Shown here: in pieces, positions 56,041 to 64,000 of the stretch
How the letters are laid out: every line of letters starts with the position of its first letter
Numbering within the stretch: position 1 is the first letter of the stretch
Assembly (NCBI RefSeq): GCF_035083965.1
Contig: NC_089732.1
Location: 4,727,383 to 4,791,382 of the forward strand
Length of the DNA stretch: 64,000 nt
DNA from: Branchiostoma lanceolatum
Lineage: Eukaryota; Chordata; Leptocardii; Amphioxiformes; Branchiostomatidae
Direction of reading: 5' to 3'
Notes under the pieces: generated by a model
What the model saw: the letters and a program-made list of their open reading frames with translations, nothing else
What the model was told of the DNA's origin: nothing
Databases searched by the model: none
Translations under genes and position numbers: made by a program

Positions 56041-57156
56041 GTTGGGCGACCTATCTTTCTAGTGACGCTAATGACTTGACGACTAGTCTGATTATATCGC
56101 TCTGCAAGCGGCCCAGTCCAGCACTCTGCGGTAAGGTACCATTAGTACTGCCCTGAACAGCGAGAGTTTGTCACACAGACTAGCATGAAGCCGACGTCAC
56201 ACTGTGACTCACACAGCAGGAACACAGCTCACCCGACGAGTCTACGAGGTCTGAAGGACGTACAGGCAAACCTGGATTCAGCAACCACTCAGTGAGACGG
56301 ACGGGAAATGGTTGCTGAGACAGGTGGTTGCTGGGGACAGGGTGGGGTTAACTAACTGTAAAGAATGGACGAGACTGTTTAATCTAGCCTCATCACCAGT
56401 CACTACGGGTCGGCTCAGGGGTGTTTTACCAGCCCAGTCTGCTATGCATTGGTAGATTTTTCTCAGCCCGTCTCCCTGCATGTAGGCTGGCATATAGAGT
56501 CATCGCCTCTATGTAGCGAACTAATTAAGCCAAGCCCGTAAACCCACCCCTCGAGCGGGCTAATCTGTCTGGGCGGATGGGCACCACTCACAGCGCCGTA
56601 GAGATACCGGGGAGCTCCCGATGGTACCGTATGGTTACCAGACTAGTCTTAATGTGGCTTGTGACTGGAGGTGGCCGCCTGAGTCAGGCGGTTGCCCGAC
56701 CATGTCTCACTGTATTTGACGTGACAGCAATACGGTGGGTGTCTTCCGATCACAGCGCGATTTGATAGTGTAGCTTTTTCAGGCAAAAAGTACGCTCGAC
56801 TCTCTTTTGAAATTCAGTGACCTCCTAGCGATCAATCGGCAAAGGTCGTACGTATCATCAACAGTGTAAGCCGTCGATGAATCAGCAATCAACTAAGTAA
56901 ATTCTCTAGGGACTCTGACGTTTCAGATAGCATCCGCTATCATTGAAAAACGAAACTTCTTTGCTACTGACCACCATCGTTACTCAAAGGTTCTCTTTGG
57001 CGATTGGTCAGACAGAATTCCACCTCTATCGTGATATCGGACTTTTAATACTGCCCTGAATAGCATAATAGGTTGATGATAATTGAAGAATAAAATTGTG
57101 TCTTTACTACTGGATTACTGAATTTCAATCTCAGACGCTTGTATCGGGTTGGTGAG

Positions 57157-57247
57157 ATAAAAAAAAAACAGGACACAGTAGAGACCCCGACAAAAACGCC
57201 TAAAAACACGTCAAAAACCAGCCGGACCCACTCCTCCGCTTGGAGAG
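57157..57247. mobile_element. Single arm of a foldback related to 41249-41463
   Basis: The minus strand reads TACTCTCCAAGCGGAGGAGT, CCGGCTGGTTTTTGACGTGT and GGCGTTTTTGTCGGGGTC, matching one arm of the 41249 element. The other arm is absent. Confidence 0.75.
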
Positions 57248-57349
57248 TACTTAATCACCAAGATATCATGCAAGGCATCTCCAACGAGAAATATGTTTTA
57301 AAGTGCTAGGATGGACTGTCCTTGAATATGGTAATGATAATAATATGTT

Positions 57350-57715
57350 CAGAACACCAGCTTCTTGGAAGCCAATTTTCTTCAGATACCCGGAAAGAGT
57401 AGGCGTTGAACAAGGATTCTTTAATTTCTGTCCTGAGTATTCCCACTGCACACAGCACTCTTCTGAAGCGTTTATTCCAAGGTGCCCAGTGTACGGGAAA
57501 CCTTGTATCTGCGTTCTTGATGTGACATACCAACCCGGACCTAAATTTATCATGATTTTAATGCTGTTAGTGTAAGTCAATGCTTATTAAATACAATAAG
57601 GACAAAAGACTTGGTTGTAATGCCATGTTTTGAAGCCAATTTTCCTCAGGTACGTTGGCGTTGAACAAAGATCCATTAACTTCTGAGGATTCCTATTGCA
57701 CACAGGGTTGGTGAG
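57350..57715. repeat. Partial direct duplication
   Basis: GAAGCCAATTTTCTTCAGAT, GTAGGCGTTGAACAAGGAT, TTCTGTCCTGAGTATTCCCA and CTGCACACAG recur as GAAGCCAATTTTCCTCAGGT, GTTGGCGTTGAACAAAGAT, CTTCTGAGGATTCCTA and TTGCACACAG about 270 bp later. TTGGTGAGATAAAAAAAAA also occurs at both 57149 and 57705. Confidence 0.7.
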
Positions 57716-58483
57716 ATAAAAAAAAAGTTTGTATCCCATCATACGGATAAATGATTAAAGAGTTTGCGATTAAATACCGAACATGGCACCGACTGAAATC
57801 AACATCTCTTGTTGAGCAGCGGAAATACGAGACCAAAATAGAACCACTGGATTCGACCTCCTGGGTGGAAATGGTAAACATGCTTTTAGAACTTATTTTG
57901 AGGAGTCCTTTGAATTTAGAACGCCTTAATTGGTATTTCATGACTTAGCCAGGATCATAGTCTCTAGACGAAAATAGAAATTTCATATTAAAGTTGATTC
58001 GTTTATACCGCCGCATGCACAGCCACAAACAACATTCAGTTGAAAAATAAGGCGATGTGATGAAGGTATTTCTTTCAATATCAACCTGCCAAAATAATCA
58101 TAAGTCAAGGTAGGTTTGCAAAATCGTGCTAGTAGATTGTCATTTTTAGTACTAGCTTCTCGGCGTAACAGTTGAAACTAAATTCACATTGCTGTAAAAT
58201 GATTGTCGGTCCAAAATGCAACGACATATCATCATGGACTTAGCTAACATCTGGAACATTTAGATGTTAAAATTAGGCCCATCAACATCAACAGATGGCT
58301 ACCTCTTAACGTCTATGATGTAGATCCTTTCATGTTTCTATCAGAACTATATTTACGAAGCCATTTGAACTTTGATAAGTGTTTTGATAGATATTTCAAG
58401 AGTGAGTTGTCCTGGCGTGAACTAAGTTGCTTTTAATCTGCATTGATTGTTACCGCTAATATGCAGGTGCTGTTTTGGATGTG

Positions 58484-58565
58484 TCTCTCTGTCTGTCTGT
58501 CTATCTGTCTCTCTGTCTGTCTGTCTGCCTGTCTGCCTGTCTGTCTATCTGTCAGTCTGTCTGTT
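58484..58565. repeat. (TCTG)n microsatellite
   Basis: TCTG units with CTCT and CCTG interruptions. Produces meaningless Cys/Leu/Ser ORFs. Confidence 0.93.
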
Positions 58566-58960
58566 TTACAAAGGCCAAGGGCGATTTTGGCCGGCCCTTT
58601 GGTGTATGACCTTGGTATTGCAGCAGAACGTCTGGTTTTTGTATTTTTTTGTCCTGGACATGCTATGGTCTTGTTTTTTTTGCCGGCAGATAGCTTTTGA
58701 TGTAAGGAAGAAGTGGTGTATGTTTGGGCCCCTAGTAGCTTACTCTGGAACTGCAGGGGCGTTTTTGTTGAAATCTTTGTTGAAATGAAAGAGGATACCA
58801 GAACAAAGAACAGGCGGATCTCCATGGTATTTAGTATGCCCGAAGCTTAGAATGAGATGTATTCAATGAAATGCAGATTGTGCCTACTAAGACTCAGTTT
58901 TGGTTGCTGTAAGCTTCAAATGGATTTTTCAACAGCAAAAATACATGCTTGGCATGTTAA

Positions 58961-58996
58961 ACAACCAACCAACCAACCAACCAATCAACCAACCTT
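58961..58996. repeat. (AACC)n microsatellite
   Basis: About eight AACC units with one AATC variant. Confidence 0.9.
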
Positions 58997-59132
58997 TACG
59001 AATGACTGATGTAAAACCTTTGACATATACGTGACATTTGGATAAGATTCTCACAGTCTTATTGTTCGTTCGTTCGTTCGTTTAGACCGTTGTAGTGTCT
59101 TCCTTGCTGTATCAGTAGCAGCTAGAGTAGAT

Positions 59133-59330
59133 TTCTGCAGAGAGGGGACGCTAGCCCTTCCCCTTTAAGGTGCTCGAGGGAGTTGAACACATTTTACATC
59201 CCTTCGGAAAGGTACAGTCCCAACCTGGTTGCCCTATCCAGGATTGAGCCTGGATCTCCCAGTTACCATTTAATTGGAACCAGGAGCGTAACTGTGAGGC
59301 TGCTACCAGGGACTTCCCCACAGTCCAATA
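59133..59330 (-). mobile_element. tRNA-derived SINE, family A, reverse copy
   Basis: The plus strand shows CTAGCCCTTCCCCTTTAAGG at the left (reversed tail) and GGATCTCCCAGTTACCA with AGGCTGCTACCAG at the right (reversed head). Very close to 6975-7198. Confidence 0.78.
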
Positions 59331-60156
59331 GATTAATGCTAAATCTGATGCATCCATTTTTTCTTTACCTTCCAGCCGAACTCACGGTCACTGGCGCCGT
59401 TCAAGTAAAGAAAAGACGACAGATAAATGCATCGATTTAGGGAAGGTCGTCTTCCTGTAACGTTCGTTTCTTCTATCAGCATCGCGCCATTCTACCTCAC
59501 CTTGTTCTGCGACCTTTCTGACAAAATCAGAAATACTAACGCGGGCAGACTCCATGGAGAAGTAATATAAATGTAGATGGGACACACAGCCGGCGTCATT
59601 GCTCGTAACTTCTTGTTCTGGTCGCCATGGGGATTCATGATAGAACGACGCTTGGGAATCGCATGGGGCATATCCTTGGTAGGGTCGGGGTGACGAGTAA
59701 TGAATGCTTGTTTCCGTGTCGTTTTTTCCTCCCCATGGAGGTTTCTTTCTGTCTCCGTGTCGCTTATCAGCAGGAGAATATACGTTCTGCCTTGATTTGT
59801 CCTCTAAATTCTAATTTTCAAAGGTGCGAGGTCGGAAATCTTTCTCTGACAGAACCTTAAACGCGCCGCATTGACGCAAGCCTCTGGGTTGGAAAGCCGC
59901 ATGTGATTAAATATAAGAAGGCCTACAAAAACACTTAATGTAAAACGTACCTGGACGTTTGTTGGTCTAAGTGCTTAAATGGTTTTCTTAACCAGCGGCA
60001 TAGGTTTGCGGCTGCTTTTTAGTTAATGGCAGATCAGTCCGGATGAATCTCTCTCCCTTACCTTATAAGGAATGGCCCTCGGGTTTGTAATCTACGGACG
60101 CATGTTGGCCAATTAGAGCTTAGAGCAACTGTGTCATCATTGCTAATTTGACTTTG

Positions 60157-60352
<196 letters not shown>

Positions 60353-60917
60353 TGGTGTGCATCTCTGTCTAAGCTACCTGCAAACAAAGAATCATCGAAA
60401 TCTGTTGTTCCTTTCTTCAGTTATCACCTTTGCAAACTTTTAACAAAAATGCCCCTGCAGTTCAGGAACTAGCCGCTAGGGGTCCAAACTAACGTCACTT
60501 CTTTCCGAGCACAAGACCTATCTACCACTCAGACACGAGATATCAAAGCTGGACATTCCGCTGCAGTACCTAGAGAAGCCGCTAAGGGGCCCAAAATCTC
60601 ATCATTTTCAGTTTTTTTCACAACCTCCCATCACGCCAAATATAAAACCAAGCCGCTCTTGAGTTATCTTGTTGACCAAAAGAAACACAAACACACACAA
60701 ACAAACGCTGTCTAAAATGTAACCTCCATTTTTCATGGCCTTAATGCTTTCGAATTAAAAAGTCCGGCCAGGAAATGTTGTGGTCCTTTCTTTGAAGTGC
60801 TTCTTTGTGGACGCGCACGACGTTACGCGCTCATGTGCATAATCTACGGGTCGACGAAAACGACAGGCTACGTGTAATACACCATATTTGGTGATGTCCC
60901 CATATCTGTGCGGATGT

Positions 60918-61039
60918 TATATAAAGGATGCTGAAGAGTCGTCCCAGCGACTGTTCCGTGCGTACATGCCACTTCTTCGTGCTCGCTCATCAAGACCAGA
61001 ATCAGTTCCCACAACTATCGGGACAGCTCTGCAATCCAG
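60918..61039 (+). promoter_or_regulatory. TATA box and 5' UTR exon of GPCR copy B (predicted)
   Basis: TATATAAA at 60918-60925 is followed, about 114 bases on, by a strong donor (CAG, GTAAGG) at 61039. A matching acceptor (TATTGCACAG) ends at 61556, 44 bases before the start codon. The likely transcription start is near 60948. The layout parallels copy A, which also has an acceptor just before its ATG. Confidence 0.62.
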
Positions 61040-61600
61040 GTAAGGAGTTTTTAGATTGCGATCATATATTCAAGTGTCAAAGAAAGAGTGGGTGTTCTAA
61101 TATGCATGTACATATTTTTCCAACTTCACCTTGAATTGTGAAGCGTGATGGTACTGAATTACTTACCGTCCTTCACATCTCTGTATATTTTTACGCCACT
61201 TTACGGGAACCTTCAATTTCTGATAGCGAGCACTTGTCGTTAATCATCGTCGTCGTCGTCGTTGATTGACGGTCTAACGAACAAAACTTTAATACAGAGA
61301 TAACCTTTTCGGGTAAACCCTGTTAAACAGCTTCTGTTGAATCAATTGCAACAATCATAACACTGACAGTAGATGATTCATCATTGATTGTGAATGTGGA
61401 TGTGACTGTGACGCGCGAGCTGTTGTCGCGTCGTTTTTTTAACGCTTTGAGACTTTATCGTGTTTTTTTCGCGGACCTGCTTTGTTTGCTATCGCACGTC
61501 TACATGTGTGTTCCGCACTGCTGATGTCTGCTACGTGTCGGTTCTATATTGCACAGGGGCAGCATTAATTGTATCTCACTTTGCGCCTCAGTTGATTGAA

Positions 61601-62019
61601 ATGGCGGCCGCTGACAGTGAATTCGACTGGAACGTAATGAACGTTAGTAACTCGACGGAGTCTAACGGGACCGTTCCCGAGCCGTACGTGGGCGCAGCCG
61701 CCATCCTGGGGAACCTGCCCGTCTCCGTCCCCACCATCCTAACCTACGCCGTCTGCTTCCTGCTCGGCACCGTCGGGAACGTGCTGGTGGTCTTCTCCGT
61801 GGCGCGTTTCCGGCGGCTCCGCTCCACCACCAACTACCTCCTGGGGAACCTGGCCACGGCGGACCTGCTGATCGTGGCGCTGTGCGTGCCCGTCAAGGCG
61901 GCGGAGTTCTTCCTGCCGTCCTGGGAGCTGGGCGGCTTCCTGTGTAAGGCCACGGCGCTCCTGCAGTTTCTGTCCGTCATCTGTTCCGTCCTCACGCTCA
62001 CCTGCATCTCCATAGAAAG
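61601..62019 (+). CDS. Rhodopsin-class peptide GPCR, copy B, first coding exon (partial gene)
   Basis: The exon encodes 139 residues plus two bases, ending in a donor (AAAG, GTGAGA) at the same codon as copy A. It covers the N-terminus with NVSNSTESNGT sequons, TM1-TM3 and SIE before the split Arg of ERY. From AACGTTAGTAACTCG to the donor it differs from copy A at three bases only. The first 14 codons (MAAADSEFDWNVMN) do not resemble copy A beyond MAA. Later exons are not visible before 64000, so they must lie beyond the window or be missing. Orientation is opposite to copy A. Confidence 0.9.
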
Positions 62020-62313
62020 GTGAGACACGATTCAATTTTCCATCAGCTAATCTTTAGTCTAAATTGCGCATTCACCGAAGGAAATTTGATAAAGTTCATT
62101 GATAAAGTTTTCGATAACGCACTTTGTGAAGCGATTAGCCCATTGGAGAGCGCCTCAACTCATTTTCACACTCAGTGGTTTTTATTGGAATCTTTTCTAA
62201 CGTTTCCCCCAAGTTTCCAGGCTACCGAGCCGCTGGTCTACCACTTTGAAATTTGAAATTTTTCTCATCACATATTTTCTGTCTCATGTAGCTCCCATTA
62301 ACATTAATCCGCC

Positions 62314-62480
62314 GGGTTACATATATCCGCCACTTTTAAAAACAGGGTGTTTGAGAAATGTCTAGTGCAGCACCCCCAGGTATGCACAGATTAGATACAC
62401 AGGAGTGCATTACACTGGTTGACGTTGGGTTGGAGATCTGTTTGGTCGTATCTTTTCTGGGTGGCGGAATTACGTACCTT
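62314..62480. mobile_element. ~190-bp MITE 'CCGCCACNNTGAAAA', copy 4 (inverted)
   Basis: GGGTTACATATATCCGCCAC at the left and GGGTGGCGGAATTACGTACC at the right are the family termini. The interior has TGCAGCACCCCCAGGTATGC and AGGAGTGCATTACACTGG, the complement of the other copies. Confidence 0.85.
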
Positions 62481-63055
62481 GGAGTAATAATGTTAGTAGA
62501 TGCTATGTTTGTTTACTCCTTTATGTCAATATTCGTCATAGCCAACTGTTTCTAGATGCAAGATATAAAATCTAATTATCTTTTTCGATGACCTATACTA
62601 TAATTGGTCTGGCCATTCACGGTCTTCATTCGTTCATTATGGCTCCCATAGAGTTCTGTAATAGAATTATGTTCCCTCACTCAGTAGGAAAAACTAGGAC
62701 AGTCTCTTAATGGTTCCGAATCTGAGGATGGCTTTACTTCACTTTTCTTTTTCAATAGCAAAACTTTGACCTCCAAGAAAAAGAAATCGAAGACCTCACA
62801 CCTCCGCGAAATGTGTCTAGTCTCTGTATAATATTTTTGCTTTGCTCATCATTGTGAATATCTCGCTGAGTCTGTCTGATACATTTCTCCACTACCTGTC
62901 ATAAGGCATCACTAAGACATTGCAAATAGTAGAAAATTGAAGACAGGAAATGAGATAACCTATTCTGGGGCCTTTGACTAACCTGTCAGATTCCCTGACG
63001 TGTCTAGCATGTGGAAAGCAGTCACAACAGTGCATGCAACTAACTAAGGACACAC

Positions 63056-63092
63056 AAACAAACAAACAAACAAACAAACAAACAAACAAACA
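63056..63092. repeat. (AAAC)n microsatellite
   Basis: About nine ACAA/AAAC units followed by CAGTCAGACAGACAGACA. Confidence 0.93.
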
Positions 63093-63349
63093 GTCAGACA
63101 GACAGACACACCGAAAACAAAACTCCGTACATGAAAATACGTGCCTTTGACAATTCTAATCTCCGTCGGTTTCCCCCTTATTGGCATGAGCGCCCGGTGC
63201 CGTAAAAATCAACATCGTCTTCACAGGGCTTCAAAACTGAAACATTTCAAAGAGTCCGCTGACAGTTTCATCAGGTTGGTTAATCGCTGGATATTCAGGT
63301 TCTTTCCGCACAGCCAATACCAATTACCCGCTAGCGGTCCCGTAGCCCT

Positions 63350-63450
63350 TCTGGCACCTTCTTCAGGGCAATGCTGGCTGGTTCGAATTCCCACCGCTGA
63401 GTGGTATTGCCCTGAGGAATGTAGAAGAAAGCCTACCGAAACGCTGTCAG
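63350..63450. repeat. Dispersed repeat 'TTCTTCAGGGCAATGCTGGC', palindromic copy
   Basis: CTTCTTCAGGGCAATGCTGG then CTGGTTCGAATTCCCACCGC resembles copies at 15665 and 35450. GGGCAAT and ATTGCCC give internal symmetry, and CCGAAACGCTGTCAG ends it. Confidence 0.6.
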
Positions 63451-63831
63451 CTAATTGTTAGTTATTGCATAGAGAGAACCTTAATACCCAATTCCAGAGA
63501 ACCATTTTCGCATAAGCGTTATCGTCTTACCCTGTATCAAATGAAGGCTTAGTAGATTTAGGAAGAGGGGAAAAACAGTGAAAAGACATTAGTCTCAAAA
63601 CCGTCTGTGAGAAACCAAAGTATTGAACCTTGCACATCTTGATGTCCAGATTTTCCATCCACTTTGTCTGCAGAACGTGCTATTGTTGCTAATCAGACCC
63701 TGCCATCTATGATCACTGAAGAACATTTAATGTCTAATTGATAATATTATCATTGTTAATCAAGGCATCAAGTTGTTTTCTTTTACGGGGGGTTTAATTT
63801 TGAAAGTACACGTGCCGTCTTTTCTAGAACC

Positions 63832-63945
63832 TCTTTTCTAGACACTGAATGTACGTTTGAACTTCAAAATCACAATCACTTACAAGGTCTTCTCTAGACA
63901 TTGAATGTACGTTTGAACATCAATATTACATCAATTTACAAGTCG
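63832..63945. repeat. Tandem direct duplication of ~60 bp
   Basis: TTTTCTAGACACTGAATGTA, CGTTTGAACTTCAA and TCACTTACAAGGTC recur as TCTCTAGACATTGAATGTAC, GTTTGAACATCAA and TCAATTTACAAGTC. Confidence 0.85.
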
Positions 63946-64000
63946 TTATTACGTTTAGCGAAATAGTTTATCACAATTATATCAGATGATTATGTAAACG

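Larger units (their letters stand above)
62020..64000 (+). other. Intron 1 (or downstream DNA) of GPCR copy B
   Basis: No sequence matching the second exon of copy A (YYGILHPMKARAMF) is seen. Contains a MITE (62314-62480), an AAAC microsatellite, a dispersed repeat (63350-63450) and a direct duplication (63832-63945). The rest shows nothing recognisable. Confidence 0.6.

Noticed and set aside
57266..57580. Overlapping 104- and 90-codon ORFs on opposite strands
   Set aside because: Part of a partially duplicated non-coding repeat; neither frame resembles a known protein.
61739..62035. Minus-strand ORF in GPCR copy B, also seen at 48547-49248 in copy A
   Set aside because: Antisense shadow of the GC-rich TM1-TM3 exon; it is shared only because the exons are near-identical.

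Overview
The window looks like nuclear DNA from an invertebrate chordate, most probably amphioxus (Branchiostoma). This is inferred from three things. The genes are animal genes with many short exons and small introns. The proteins include a sperm-flagellar SPEF2 orthologue, peptide GPCRs and a TGF-beta-propeptide-like protein. Introns and intergenic DNA are full of short non-autonomous elements, tRNA-derived SINEs and fragments of a CR1/L2-like retrotransposon. No search was run, so the species is an inference.

Layout. (1) 1-21526, minus: the 5' part of SPEF2, a ciliary central-apparatus protein. I reconstruct 33 coding exons (about 1332 codons) that join in phase, and the gene runs off the left edge. 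(2) 21.5-24.0 kb: intergenic, with a decayed retrotransposon 3' end and a MITE. (3) 23982-31452, minus: a six-exon gene for a 259-aa protein I do not recognise, with a ubiquitin-like C-terminus. (4) 32182-40116, plus, divergent from gene 3: a secreted protein of about 734 aa that appears to consist of three diverged TGF-beta-propeptide-like modules and no cystine-knot ligand. (5) 41712-49080, minus, tail-to-tail with gene 4: a six-exon rhodopsin-class peptide GPCR of 541 aa (copy A). (6) 49.1-60.9 kb: a long repeat-rich interval in which I see no gene. (7) 60.9 kb to the right edge, plus: promoter, 5' UTR exon and first coding exon of a second GPCR (copy B), head-to-head with copy A.

Main observations. 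The first coding exons of GPCRs A and B differ at only three positions over about 385 bp, yet the DNA on both sides is unrelated; this suggests exon-confined gene conversion. The triple-propeptide protein is the best candidate for an undescribed protein architecture. Foldback transposons with 9-10 bp target duplications cluster between 29.6 and 41.5 kb, and one sits exactly on a splice donor and has duplicated it. SPEF2 introns hold at least four small duplications carrying exon ends, and splice-site sequences are duplicated in tandem at two other exons. The five genes do not form an obvious common pathway.
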